This document shows positions 16,899-26,185 of a stretch of DNA of 64,000 nucleotides, one piece after another (position 1 is the first letter of the stretch; each line of letters begins with the position of its first letter). Under the pieces are notes generated by a model, which saw nothing but the letters and a program-made list of their open reading frames with translations, did no database searches and had not been told where the DNA came from. Source of the DNA: Desulfosporosinus sp. (lineage in GTDB: Bacteria; Bacillota; Desulfitobacteriia; Desulfitobacteriales; Desulfitobacteriaceae); contig DOPM01000055.1 in assembly GCA_003513495.1 (NCBI GenBank), positions 134,918 to 198,917 of the forward strand. Direction: 5' to 3'. The position numbers and the translations under genes were made by a program.

Positions 16899-18298
16899 AT
16901 GGCGTTTATAGGAATTCTCCTGGGGATGTCCGCATCCATTATGATGCAGACCATTCTAGCCACTGTGCTACCGCAAGTGGTTGGCGAACTTGGGGGTGCC
17001 CAACTTTACAGTTGGGTCTTTAGTGGGTATATGGTGACCTCAACTGTTACTATTCCGATATTTGCCAAGTTAGCTGATTTATACGGGAGAAAACGTTTTT
17101 ATTTAGGGGGTATGCTTGTCTTCTTAATTGGTTCAGCTTTAAGCGGGACTGCAGATTCAATGACCGAGCTTGTGATTTATCGGGCGTTTCAAGGTTTGGG
17201 CGCTGGCGCTATCGCACCGGCAGCTATTGCAATCATAAGTGACCTATTCCCTATTGAACAGCGGGGAAAAATGCTGGGTATTTTAGCTGTAGTTCAGATC
17301 CTAGCTAATTTGATGGGGCCTTTACTAGGCGGTTATATCACAGATAATTTTGGCTGGCAGTGGTCCTTTTTTGCCGTGCTTCCTGTTGGAATATTAGCTT
17401 CGATCTTTGTAGAAAGGGGTTTGTCCGAATTATTAAAGCCTTCCAGTGCATCGGATTTTGCTAAGATCGATTGGGCAGGCGGTCTATTATTAGGGATTGG
17501 AACTGTCGATGTTTATTCAAGCACTAAGAAATTCGGTTGATTGGCAAGGAAAGCCCTTATTAACCTTATTACTTTTTGGTCTAGCTGGAATGATTTTTTA
17601 CGGCTTTTTTCAGGCAGGAGAAACGCCACCCTGACCCTGTTGTTTCACTGGACTTATTAAAAACACAAAATGTTCTAGTATCCTTGGTAAGTGCCTTTTT
17701 ATTGGGGGCAGTCATGTATGGAACAATAGCAGTTTTACCGATCTATGGACAGGGGTTATGGGGGGGGACTTCCCTTCAGGGAGGAAAACTTTTACTTCTC
17801 TTTACGTTAGGAACAGGTCTAGGTGGGATTGTAAGCGGCAAGTTATCTCAAACGTTCAGTTATGCCAGGTTAGCCACAGGTGGCTGGACAGTGGTAACCA
17901 TGGGGTTTACTTTGCTTGCTTTTACAAGCAAAATCGATGTTTCGAATTTTCTTATGGCTCTATTAAACTTGATTAGCGGTTTTGGCTTAGGTATAACTAT
18001 AGCGCTCTTTTTGTTACCGGCTCAGAACTCGGTGGCGGAGAATCGGAGAAGTGTCGCAGCTGGTCTAGTACAGCTATCCCGTAATCTCGGAGGAGCGATT
18101 GGGATTCCCCTTATTACAGGGTTACTTACTGCTACGGGTGGGTTAGACCGAACCACTGGAACGACCGGTAAGTTTTTGGTAATTTTCTTGGTCCTGGCCC
18201 TACTTTCAGTATTGGGGGCCATAATCGGCAATCGTTTCAAAGGTTCCGTTATAACCGACCGGGAAAATTCCCGAATTAAGCCTTTTCAAAATAATTAA
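16899..18298 (+). pseudogene. MFS drug exporter (DHA2 type), two frameshifts
   Basis: The N-terminal part (16899 to about 17505) has the MFS motif A region LADLYGRKRFYLGG and motif C-like GPLLGGYITDNFGWQWSFF. The reading then shifts to another frame (LRNSVDWQGKPLLTLLLFG, to about 17615) and again to a third frame (PDPVVSLDLLKTQNVLV onward to 18298), where the remaining helices follow. All three pieces align in order with one EmrB/QacA-type 14-helix exporter. Both shifts are in the same sense. Either the gene is dead or there are two sequencing errors. It lies between the TetR gene and the phosphotransferase-like gene. Confidence 0.85.
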
Positions 18299-18310
18299 GG
18301 AGGCGGCATA

Positions 18311-20872
18311 GTGAAGAATCGGTATATCTATTGGTTCGATGAACTGGACAAAAATTCACTTGCTCTTGTAGGTGGTAAAGGTGCTAATCTTGGAGAACTG
18401 GTAAAAGATGATTTTCCCGTTCCTGGAGGATTTTGCATAAGCGTGGAGGCGTATAAAAAGACGGTCGCTGGCCTTGAAGAGAAGATCCATTTAGTGTTAG
18501 ACAGTGTTGAGTGGGGTAAACTGGATGATGTCGAAGAAAAGGCTGGACAAATAAGAACAATGATTCTGCAGAGCGCTGTATTCGATGACTTACAAATCGA
18601 AGTTAGCAAAGCATACTTAAGCCTGAGCGGGGAAATACAACCTGAGGGAGCACTGGTTGCCGTACGTTCATCCGCTACTGCTGAAGATTTGCCGGACGCT
18701 AGTTTTGCTGGACAGCAGGATAGCTATCTCAATGTTCGGGGAGAAAAAAATGTACTGGACCATGTTAAACGTTGTTGGGCCTCTTTGTGGACGGCTAGGG
18801 CCATGGCTTATAGGCAAAAACAGGGCTTTGACCATAAAACAGTCTTTCTTTCGGTAGTCATCCAATTGATGGTTGATTCTGAAGTCGCGGGAGTAGCGTT
18901 TTCGGTAAATCCATTGAATGGGAAACTGGAACAGATACTTATTTCATCATCCTACGGACTGGGGGAAACAATAGTTGCCGGTACGGTAACACCGGACTCC
19001 TTTGTTCTTGCCAAAAAGGATCTTTCTCTTGTTGAAAGGACACTTGGGTTAAAAGAGAAACAGCTAATAAAGGAACCGGGCGGAAACAATCAACTCATTG
19101 ATGTACCAATGGCATTAAGGGAACGATTTTCTCTCTCTGCCGAGCAATTAAAGGAATTAGGCAAATTAGTGTGTAGGGTCGAAGAACACTATAACACACC
19201 TATGGATATTGAATGGGCATTCTTTCAAGGAAAACTTTACCTATTGCAGGCTAGACCAGTTACTACGCTTAAACAGGATATTAGTATAAAGGATAGTCTG
19301 GTTTCCGGAAAATTGAGTAGACTTCAGCAGTTTATGATTGATGATATTTTAGAACACTATCCGGAAGCTCCTACACCGCTGGATTATTCGGTAGTTACAA
19401 TAAGTTATCAATCCTTACTGGACTCGGTGGCTGACTTAGGAAATGTCTCCCAGGCTACGGAAATTATGACGCTGAGTGAGGATGGAGACTTAAGATTAAA
19501 TCCGCCTAAAATACGGCCCTCCGTCCGAACCTTATCGATACCTTTCAAGCTCTTTCGGAAAAACGCGTTAACAACTGACCACTGGCATAACACCTATGGG
19601 AAAAACATCAAACCTTTTGTCGATGGCGTCATAGCGGAGGATCTAGCCGGAGTAAACGAGTCATTAATGCTTGAACAATTTAGGGAGATATTTGGCCTAG
19701 CACGTAAGGTCTGTGACTTAAGGTTTTATTATATATTTAAAGCTAACCTCATACCGATGACTGCCCTATCCCTAATCTTGAAGTTGTTCACTCCTAAAAG
19801 TCAACGACCTGTTTTAACGGATCTAATAATGACTGGTTTGGATTATAAAACGGCTTTGATCGACCGAGAAATTAATCGGCTTGCAGTTTTTGCCTACCAA
19901 CATCCGGAAGTAAGAACGGCTTTTATCGAAGAAGACAGGGATGTCTTCTTTGGAAAGCCTATGAAAGAAGTATTTTCTCGCCTAACAGGGGGAAACGAGT
20001 TCTTACTAGGTGTTGATCGATTTCTCAAGGAATACGGTTTCCGTACCGAGAAAATGTATCAACCGTTTAGCGGAACTTCATGGCTTGAAGATCCGGCCCG
20101 TTTCTTAGTAATTATTAATGCAGCCCTGCAAGACACGTGCTTAGAGAAAAGGGAAGGAATTGAAATCGAGCGCAAGAACAAACATGAGCAATGGGTAAAT
20201 TCGTTCAGTGCTGGTTTAAAAGGACCTATAAGACGAATCTTCGAAAGGAGTTACTTAAAAGCAAGAGAAAATCACATTATACGAGAGGATACCTTGTTTG
20301 CTTTAGAAAGTTTATTTACGGTCGGTCGGAAGATTACCGATGAATTGGGAAAGCGCTTAGTCTTGAGGGGATATCTAAATGGAGCGGAAGACATCGTTTT
20401 CCTTACTGTGGAAGAAATCACGGAAGCTTTTTTAGGAAGAATTAATAGAAATAGTTGTATTCAAATGATAAAGGTACGGAAAATTAGAAATGCCGTCAAT
20501 CAAACCTTATGGAAAAAAGCTCTTTATAGGAATTTGGATAGCAATGTAAATTCAGAAAGCCTTAAAGGACTGGCGGGTAGCCCCGGAATGGCTAAAGGGC
20601 CAGTGCGGATAATTACTGGCGTTTCTGATTTCGGAAAACTAAAAAAAGGAGACATTTTAGTTTGTCCTTATACCGATCCTACTTGGACTCCTTTATTTGG
20701 TATGGTGGCTGCAGTGGTAGCGGATACTGGTGGGCCGTTATCCCATGCGGCTATTGTAGCGAGGGAATATGGTATACCCGCTGTTTTAGGCACGAAGGTG
20801 GGAACGAAATTTTTCCAAGAAGGAGAGGTTATTCTTGTAAATGGTGAGGATGGTTCAGTGCATCGAATTTAG
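18311..20872 (+). CDS. Rifampin-phosphotransferase-like PEP-synthase-family enzyme
   Basis: An 853-residue protein starting at a GTG behind AGGAGGCGG. The N-terminal ATP-binding domain (about 5-320) opens with LVGGKGANLGEL and contains VAVRSSATAEDLPDASFAGQ. A unique middle region (about 330-750) follows, then the swivelling phosphohistidine domain with GGPLSHAAIVAREYGIPAV (H about 812). It stops there, so it lacks the C-terminal PEP-binding barrel of true PEP synthase or PPDK. The three-domain order and length match rifamycin phosphotransferases, which use ATP to phosphorylate the antibiotic. The TetR and MFS neighbours fit a drug-resistance role. The actual substrate is unproven. Confidence 0.8.
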   Translation: MKNRYIYWFDELDKNSLALVGGKGANLGELVKDDFPVPGGFCISVEAYKKTVAGLEEKIHLVLDSVEWGKLDDVEEKAGQIRTMILQSAVFDDLQIEVSKAYLSLSGEIQPEGALVAVRSSATAEDLPDASFAGQQDSYLNVRGEKNVLDHVKRCWASLWTARAMAYRQKQGFDHKTVFLSVVIQLMVDSEVAGVAFSVNPLNGKLEQILISSSYGLGETIVAGTVTPDSFVLAKKDLSLVERTLGLKEKQLIKEPGGNNQLIDVPMALRERFSLSAEQLKELGKLVCRVEEHYNTPMDIEWAFFQGKLYLLQARPVTTLKQDISIKDSLVSGKLSRLQQFMIDDILEHYPEAPTPLDYSVVTISYQSLLDSVADLGNVSQATEIMTLSEDGDLRLNPPKIRPSVRTLSIPFKLFRKNALTTDHWHNTYGKNIKPFVDGVIAEDLAGVNESLMLEQFREIFGLARKVCDLRFYYIFKANLIPMTALSLILKLFTPKSQRPVLTDLIMTGLDYKTALIDREINRLAVFAYQHPEVRTAFIEEDRDVFFGKPMKEVFSRLTGGNEFLLGVDRFLKEYGFRTEKMYQPFSGTSWLEDPARFLVIINAALQDTCLEKREGIEIERKNKHEQWVNSFSAGLKGPIRRIFERSYLKARENHIIREDTLFALESLFTVGRKITDELGKRLVLRGYLNGAEDIVFLTVEEITEAFLGRINRNSCIQMIKVRKIRNAVNQTLWKKALYRNLDSNVNSESLKGLAGSPGMAKGPVRIITGVSDFGKLKKGDILVCPYTDPTWTPLFGMVAAVVADTGGPLSHAAIVAREYGIPAVLGTKVGTKFFQEGEVILVNGEDGSVHRI

Positions 20873-21020
20873 TAGTAAACAAATTCGTACCTCCTGCAGC
20901 CAATTCCCCCGATAACTCCTAAAATAGTGATAATCACGCCAGTGGTATTCGCATTCCCACCTTTCCATCTTCATGGCCTGGGCTTCGGCGCTCTTGTAGC
21001 CAATTATATAAAAACACCAA
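20869..21020 (-). pseudogene. Remnant of a small membrane protein
   Basis: On the minus strand one frame reads NANTTGVIITILGVIGGIGC, a clear membrane helix, ending in a tyrosine-rich tail and a stop that overlaps the phosphotransferase stop. The upstream part (YKSAEAQAMKMER) is in another frame. It looks like the frameshifted end of a small membrane protein, cut on its other side by the repeat element at 21022. Confidence 0.3.
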
Positions 21021-21021
21021 C

Positions 21022-21303
21022 GACACAAGCGACACAAGGGGACGGTTCTTCTGTGTCAATGTCTAAGCCTTTCGGACAATGTGGAATGGAAAGCCAGTGA
21101 CCTTGCATTTTTGCCGCAGGCTTAATCCATCATTTCTTAAACGCCTCAATATTTTGTTTGTGCATCCTTGTCCATCTTCTGTAAAGCCGTTACTGGTTTA
21201 CCTCTCATTATTCTCTTGGTGATTTCATATGCTTCGGCTTTCGCTGATTCGTTTGGTCTTATCGCAATCCAGGCAGTGGTCTTCGTTATCCTCTTCTGTG
21301 AAT
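21022..21303 (-). mobile_element. REP-type element copy A (left end only, truncated)
   Basis: It starts with the element's left palindrome (GACACAAGGGGACGG...TCTGTGTC) and the C-terminal part of the transposase reading frame, found complete at 47.2 kb. Similarity is lost after the CLDC region; the right end is missing. The reading frame is degraded. From 21304 to 21492 I see only short coding scraps, including a helix-like IFINIGVVLIAGGV with a nonsense codon before it. Confidence 0.85.
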
Positions 21304-21492
21304 TTTTGTGTTCCCACAATCGGGGCACTTTGCTTAATCTGTGATCTAAAATCCCTCCTTAACCTTTGTACATGATTCAATAAATTCGCTTGATTACCTA
21401 TCCGTTATGCCAGTTTGCACTCCTCCCGCGATAAGCACAACACCGATATTGATGAAAATTCATACTGCCATTCCCTCCTTCCTCTAGAATGA

Positions 21493-22215
21493 CTAATGCC
21501 TGAAGGAATAATAATTGTATGAAGTCACTTGGATCAGCATTATCATACAGCTTATGAATATAGGGAATGTACCAGTTTCCAATGTAATATTGCTTATCAT
21601 CGTAATCACTATAAATCCTAAAGATACATTTTTTGATACTTGAAACGCGTTGTAACCACATTTATATATTCTAAGTTTTTCAGCTTCATCACAGCTTTCC
21701 AAAAAGTCCTTATGAAATCGAAGAGAAGTAGGTTCACCTTTTAAACGGTTATCCATTTTTTGTATATATCTGATAGCCACAATCTCTAATACCGATGCGC
21801 ATATGACGTTAAACATAAACAGAAACATGACAAGTAAGAAATCACCTCTGGTTTTATCAAAAGTCATTCCGAATAGCATCATGTTCAGTATTAAAAACAC
21901 TCCATTAATTAGCATTGATAAATTAAATGAATCCTCACCGGCTTTTTCATAAGCATCGGCTCTGTCGTCTGATATGTTAATTTGATTATAATTTCTCTTA
22001 GCTTTCACATATTGATATACCGCTGGCAAAAATAAGCATAGAATCAATCCAATATAAAATGCTAAGCTATTTCTAACAAAAAAATCTCCGATTTGAACAA
22101 AACTACGAATATAATTAGGTTGATGTAGTTTGAGTAATCCCAACGAAAGGATTATCCCTATTACTCCACCAATACCCATTAAAAATACCATCTTAAATAT
22201 TGTTTTCCTATTCAT
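21493..22215 (-). CDS. DUF3169-like membrane protein
   Basis: 240 residues from the ATG at 22215, which follows GGAGGACAAAGAGA and overlaps the end of the HTH gene by eight bases. Several hydrophobic helices (about 5-27, 45-65, 95-135, 195-235) are visible. Length, helix layout and pairing with a small XRE regulator fit the DUF3169 family of Firmicutes; no function is established. It should be co-transcribed with and controlled by the HTH protein. Confidence 0.75.
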   Translation of the reverse strand: MNRKTIFKMVFLMGIGGVIGIILSLGLLKLHQPNYIRSFVQIGDFFVRNSLAFYIGLILCLFLPAVYQYVKAKRNYNQINISDDRADAYEKAGEDSFNLSMLINGVFLILNMMLFGMTFDKTRGDFLLVMFLFMFNVICASVLEIVAIRYIQKMDNRLKGEPTSLRFHKDFLESCDEAEKLRIYKCGYNAFQVSKNVSLGFIVITMISNITLETGTFPIFISCMIMLIQVTSYNYYSFRH

Positions 22216-22423
22216 TCTCTTTGTCCTCCTTATAACAAAATACTTCCTCCACAGCCACATCAAATACTCTACATAGCTTAAGTACCAAGGTTATTGAAGG
22301 ATTGTAATCGCCTCTTTCAATTAAGCTGATCGTTTGCCTGGATACACCAACTAATTGACCTAATTCAGCCTGGTTTATTCCAAGTTTTGCTCTTTGAACT
22401 CTTAATGTATTAGTTAAGGGCAT
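22208..22423 (-). CDS. Small XRE-family HTH regulator
   Basis: 71 residues that are almost entirely a Cro/CI helix-turn-helix: RAKLGINQAELGQLVGVSRQ followed by ISLIERGDYNPS. AAAGGAGAAAAAT precedes the ATG. It belongs to the short YozG-like group often encoded before DUF3169-type membrane proteins. Two matching palindromes upstream are probable autoregulatory operators. Confidence 0.9.
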   Translation of the reverse strand: MPLTNTLRVQRAKLGINQAELGQLVGVSRQTISLIERGDYNPSITLVLKLCRVFDVAVEEVFCYKEDKENE

Positions 22424-22767
22424 ATTTTTCTCCTTTCAAGAAATCTACTAACAGTGAACATTAATGCTCTAATATAGATTCTCTGCTTTTTCTGCTCCAC
22501 TTTTTTAAAGAAGCTAAACCAAATCAAATGCAATTCCATTCCGCATCCTATAAAAATGACGATAATCTTAGGTTATCACTCAATTTTTGATTTCGACAAG
22601 GAGTTCTTCATCCCCAATACTAGCTTTTTCATCAACCTCTTCAGTTGGTTAATTGTAATCTCTTTGATTCTTTTCCCCTAACATCTCTTCAATGGATTAA
22701 ATATTTTTTTAATCGTCTTGCATAAAACTCCTTCCTCAAACATGATTGACAGTTTTGTTTTGCAATA

Positions 22768-22819
22768 CGACAACTATTTTTGTCATTATTAGTGTATCAC
22801 TGACAACTATTGTTGTCAA
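22768..22819 (-). promoter_or_regulatory. Promoter and paired operators of the HTH/DUF3169 operon
   Basis: On the minus strand TTGACA (22814-22819) and TACACT (22791-22796) are 17 bases apart. TGACAAC-N4-GTTGTCA (22801-22818) overlaps the -35, and an imperfect copy (22768-22785) lies downstream. Their centres are 33 bases apart, close to three helical turns, which suits two repressor dimers on one face. The rest of 22424-23239 holds a gene scrap (below) and no intact gene. Confidence 0.65.
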
Positions 22820-22875
22820 CCAAGTTAAGGCCAAGTTAACGGAATGAATGATCATAGTCGTAAAAGCTACACTCG

Positions 22876-22945
22876 AGACACCCGTCATCAATAGCTGACC
22901 CTCTATGTTTATACAGAACTCACCGTAGCCGACCCAGCTTGTAAG
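22876..22945 (-). pseudogene. Scrap of the broken gene at 29.57-30.22 kb
   Basis: The minus strand reads KLGRLR, a stop, then VLYKHRGSAIDDGCLE. It is closely similar to the C-terminal part (IGRPRSVPYKNKGSAIDDGC) of the broken gene at 29568-30223. It contains a nonsense codon and no start, so it is a duplicated remnant. Confidence 0.6.
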
Positions 22946-23239
22946 ATGTTATATATTTTTCGGTTTTCTTGTGAAAAAGAATATTTTTTAGTATCAACTA
23001 GAGAAAAGTTTATGGACATTAAGTACTACCCCAGTTATGAGATGTGGACATCACGATAGGGGTATTAATGAATCTTGTCCATCTCCCTTCATGGCGATAA
23101 CAGACCAGATTGTGTGATTCAATTAACAGTTCAGATATGATTTATAGCACTTAAAAAAGATTGACTAGTCACAGTCTAATCCCTCTTCCTAAAGTATCAT
23201 AAATTCATAAGTCATTAAACAAAAGGAGATTGAAACACA

Positions 23240-24601
23240 ATGTCATTAAAAGATTTTTTCACATTTGGTGGTAAATCCCAAAACGATAAAGGCTTTGTAA
23301 AAGAAATCAATCCAATGTTTTGTTATCAATGTGAACAAACCCCTAGTGGCGGGTGCACTAAATTCGGAGTTTGCGGTAAGAACCCGGATATCGCTAGTCT
23401 TCAAGATACCATAATCTTTGGTTTAAAAGGGGTAGCGGCCTACGCCACACATGCACGGCAACTGGGTTATAGCGACCCGGAAGTCGAGAAAATAACTCAC
23501 GAAGCGTTGTATTCAACCTTGACCAACTCAAATTTTAATCTTGCCGAAACCATTGGCATGGCCCTTAAAGTTGGAACTGCAACCGTTAAGATTATGGATG
23601 TCTTGGACCAAGCCCATACAGCTTTGCTGGGAACACCAACACCAGTAACCGTTTCCGAAGACAAAATTGAAGGGCATTGTATTGTCGTCACCGGGCATAA
23701 CCTGTTTGCCCTCGAACAGCTTCTAAAACAAAGCGAAGGCAAAGGCGTTAATATTTATACCCACTCTGAAATGTTGCCGGCGCACGGTTATCCTCATTTA
23801 AAAAAATATGAGCATTTGAAGGGTAATATCGGTAAGTCCTGGTTTGATCAGCGGCAGCTCTTTGAAGCTTTTCCCGGAGCAATCCTCGGTACAACCAACT
23901 GCGTGATGCCGATTAAAGGAAGTTATAGTGATCGATTCTGGTCCTACGATGTTGCAGGTTTGGAAGGAGTCGCAAAGATCGCCAATGATGATTTTACCCC
24001 TATCATCGAAAAGGCTCTGTCCTTACCTAAAGCGGATGTCAAATCGAATAAGACTTTGCTGACAGGATTTCACCATACCACAGTATTAGGTATTGCCCCA
24101 CAAATTATTGATGCCGTAAAAGCTGGGAAAATCAAGCGCTTCTTTGTCATTGCAGGCTGTGATGCACCAGGAAAAGGCGGCGACTATTATCGTGAATTAG
24201 CTCTCTCCGTTCCTCAAGACTGTGTCATACTAACCACTTCCTGCGGTAAGTTTCGTTTTAATGACCATGATTTTGGTACGATTGATGGAATTCCCCGTTA
24301 TATTGATTTAGGTCAATGCAATAATTCCGGTTCAGCCGTGAAAATTGCTCTAGCCTTAGCAGATGCCTTTGGCTGCGGAGTAAACGACCTTCCGCTAACT
24401 ATTGTTCTCTCCTGGTTTGAACAAAAAGCCGTGGCCATTCTATTGGGACTCTTTAGCTTAGGCGTAAAAAACATCTATGTTGGGCCAAAAGCTCCAGAAT
24501 TCATTACTCCCGGTGTATTGAGTGTCCTCCAAGAAAACTTCAATCTTCAATTAACCGGAGATGTGAAGACTGACCTTCCCAATATGTTAGCAGGTAAATA
24601 G
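23240..24601 (+). CDS. hcp: Hydroxylamine reductase / hybrid-cluster protein
   Basis: 453 residues. After a 25-residue extension the protein opens with MFCYQCEQT, a C-x2-C-x7-C-x5-C iron-sulfur motif. Hybrid-cluster ligand regions follow: GHNLFAL, GTTNCVMP, VIAGCDAPGKGGDYY, TSCGKFRFN, GQCNNSGSA and SWFEQKA. The length is about 100 residues below the classical enzyme, so it appears to be the short class lacking one helical domain. It reduces hydroxylamine or NO and protects against nitrosative stress. AAAAGGAG precedes the ATG. A TGACTAGTCA palindrome lies 70 bases upstream. It is transcribed alone and ends in a strong terminator. Confidence 0.93.
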   Translation: MSLKDFFTFGGKSQNDKGFVKEINPMFCYQCEQTPSGGCTKFGVCGKNPDIASLQDTIIFGLKGVAAYATHARQLGYSDPEVEKITHEALYSTLTNSNFNLAETIGMALKVGTATVKIMDVLDQAHTALLGTPTPVTVSEDKIEGHCIVVTGHNLFALEQLLKQSEGKGVNIYTHSEMLPAHGYPHLKKYEHLKGNIGKSWFDQRQLFEAFPGAILGTTNCVMPIKGSYSDRFWSYDVAGLEGVAKIANDDFTPIIEKALSLPKADVKSNKTLLTGFHHTTVLGIAPQIIDAVKAGKIKRFFVIAGCDAPGKGGDYYRELALSVPQDCVILTTSCGKFRFNDHDFGTIDGIPRYIDLGQCNNSGSAVKIALALADAFGCGVNDLPLTIVLSWFEQKAVAILLGLFSLGVKNIYVGPKAPEFITPGVLSVLQENFNLQLTGDVKTDLPNMLAGK

Positions 24602-24620
24602 GATAATCAATAAGTAATAA

Positions 24621-24657
24621 AGCGTGGTCAAGGGCGACAATCCTTGACCACGCTTTT
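24621..24657 (+). terminator. Terminator of hcp
   Basis: A 13-bp stem AGCGTGGTCAAGG / CCTTGACCACGCT is followed by TTT, 20 bases after the hcp stop. Confidence 0.9.
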
Positions 24658-24680
24658 CAAAAGAGAATGAGGACCTCACT

Positions 24681-24787
24681 TACTATTCCGTTTAACACCA
24701 ATCTTCTAGGCGCAGTGCCTGCTATCTCCTCAACTACCTACAATCAGGATTATTCATTAGTCTATGCCAGTTAACATTGCCAGAAAA
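24681..24787 (+). pseudogene. Duplicated scrap of the gene at 31.16-32.41 kb
   Basis: This segment is nearly identical to 32049-32139 and then continues with 32229-32248, the intervening 90 or so bases being absent. The junction falls on the short repeat GCC(A/G)GTTA present at both edges, as expected for slippage deletion. It carries no start or complete domain. Confidence 0.75.
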
Positions 24788-24808
24788 ATTAACCCAACTA
24801 CTAGTGGC

Positions 24809-26023
24809 TTATGAGCTAAACCTATCTACTTCGAAAAGCTTGAGATCTTCATCCACCTCTCCCAAATATAATTTGCTGAGCATCATTCCACCTAACACCG
24901 CAAATAAAATGCCATTGGCTCCATATCCCAAGCAGTACCATAATTTTGTATTCTTCGGATCTTTCCCTAGGAAGCCCACGTTATCATCAGTGGATGCAAA
25001 AGCCCCGCAATATCGATACTCGATCTCAATATTTAACTTAGGAAATAGGTTTTTCAGGCGTTGCTCTAACCTATCATAACTTTTAATGCATAATTCTTCA
25101 TTCAATATATCGGGGAGAAAGTTAATATCCTCTCCGCCAATGATGATTCTATTATCACTTGTTGTTCTGAAGTAATGGTAAGGGTCTTCATTGTCTCTAA
25201 CTACGACTCCTTTGTAGATATTCTCTAAATTATTGATTGGCCTTGTAGCAATATTAAAGGTGGTTGTTTTAGTTCCGAAGACCTTTTTTGTAAAAAGATG
25301 GGTGTTGTACCCAGATGCCACGATAACTACTTTACCTCTAACTTTGTGGCCAAAGACCGTTTCTACGGTAACCACCTTCTCATTATACTTTACATCCACC
25401 GCTTCTGTGTTTTCATAGACTCTTAACCCATTTTTACAGCTTACCTCCAATAAAGCATGTGTATATTTATAAGGATTGAATTGAGCTCCTCCACCTTTAC
25501 TTAATACACCACCCTTAACCTCAAATGAAAACGGATTAGTCTCCTGATCAATGAATTCTACCGGAAATCCATTTTCTTTTCTAAATTTATACTCTTGTTC
25601 AATTTCCTCTTTTTCTTGATCTTTAGCTGTGTATAGCAAGCTATCAACTCGTTTAAAGTCACAAGTATTGCCATATTCGGCGATAAACTCTTCGATTTCA
25701 TCTAATGCCTTTATTCCTAACTCATACGACCTTAGAATATTGGCAATGGAGGTATAGGACTTTAACTCCATCGCATTACTATCAAGTTCATATTGAAGAA
25801 GTGACGTTGTGATGCTAGTACTCCCATGAGCAATTCTTGATTTTTCTAAAAGAACAGCCTTAATATTGCGTTTAGAGAAATAATACCCTAAAATTGCTCC
25901 AGTTACGCCTCCACCTACTATAATCACATCGGTCTCGATGTCGTCTGTTAAATACTCATACTGCTTAGTCAATGGGCTAATTCTCGTAAAAATACAATCT
26001 CCTTGTACATACTGTATCTGCAT
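24809..26023 (-). CDS. DAO-family FAD-dependent oxidoreductase
   Basis: 404 residues from the ATG at 26023; a TTG at 26050 would add nine residues. The N-terminal dinucleotide fold VIIVGGGVTGAILGYYFS and a second FAD contact LLEKSRIAHGSTS place it in the glycine/D-amino-acid oxidase superfamily. The C-terminal part has RIIIGGEDIN and the closing YGANGILFAVLGG. It oxidises an amine or amino acid, but the substrate is not readable. GGGAG lies about 12 bases before the start. It is a single-gene unit in accessory DNA between two repeat scraps. Confidence 0.85.
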   Translation of the reverse strand: MQIQYVQGDCIFTRISPLTKQYEYLTDDIETDVIIVGGGVTGAILGYYFSKRNIKAVLLEKSRIAHGSTSITTSLLQYELDSNAMELKSYTSIANILRSYELGIKALDEIEEFIAEYGNTCDFKRVDSLLYTAKDQEKEEIEQEYKFRKENGFPVEFIDQETNPFSFEVKGGVLSKGGGAQFNPYKYTHALLEVSCKNGLRVYENTEAVDVKYNEKVVTVETVFGHKVRGKVVIVASGYNTHLFTKKVFGTKTTTFNIATRPINNLENIYKGVVVRDNEDPYHYFRTTSDNRIIIGGEDINFLPDILNEELCIKSYDRLEQRLKNLFPKLNIEIEYRYCGAFASTDDNVGFLGKDPKNTKLWYCLGYGANGILFAVLGGMMLSKLYLGEVDEDLKLFEVDRFSS

Positions 26024-26185
26024 ACTAATAACCGACTCCCTTAAAATCAAGTTAAATCAATACTCTGATATCTTCTATAAAAAAGAATTGTTTACTATAT
26101 TCTATTGTAGCTTTTGCTAAACAACTCGAAGTTATGTATTCCCTAAGCTCCCCCAGTACTCAACCCTATATAGTCTGAATACAGG

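Noticed and set aside
16899..18298. Two separate MFS genes (16899-17540 and 17684-18298)
   Set aside because: The pieces are consecutive parts of one exporter in three frames, with transporter sequence also present in the gap, so one frameshifted gene is the better reading.
20855..21037. A 60-codon minus-strand frame over the end of the phosphotransferase gene
   Set aside because: It is out of register with the only sensible hydrophobic frame, lacks a ribosome site and overlaps a repeat; treated as a remnant.
21146..21328. A 60-codon protein gene
   Set aside because: It is the degraded C-terminal part of the REP-type transposase in element copy A.
23161..23200. An FNR/HcpR-type operator and promoter before hcp
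   Set aside because: TGACTAGTCA is palindromic, but the arms do not match the longer FNR-type consensus and no -10 lies at a proper distance from TTGACT.
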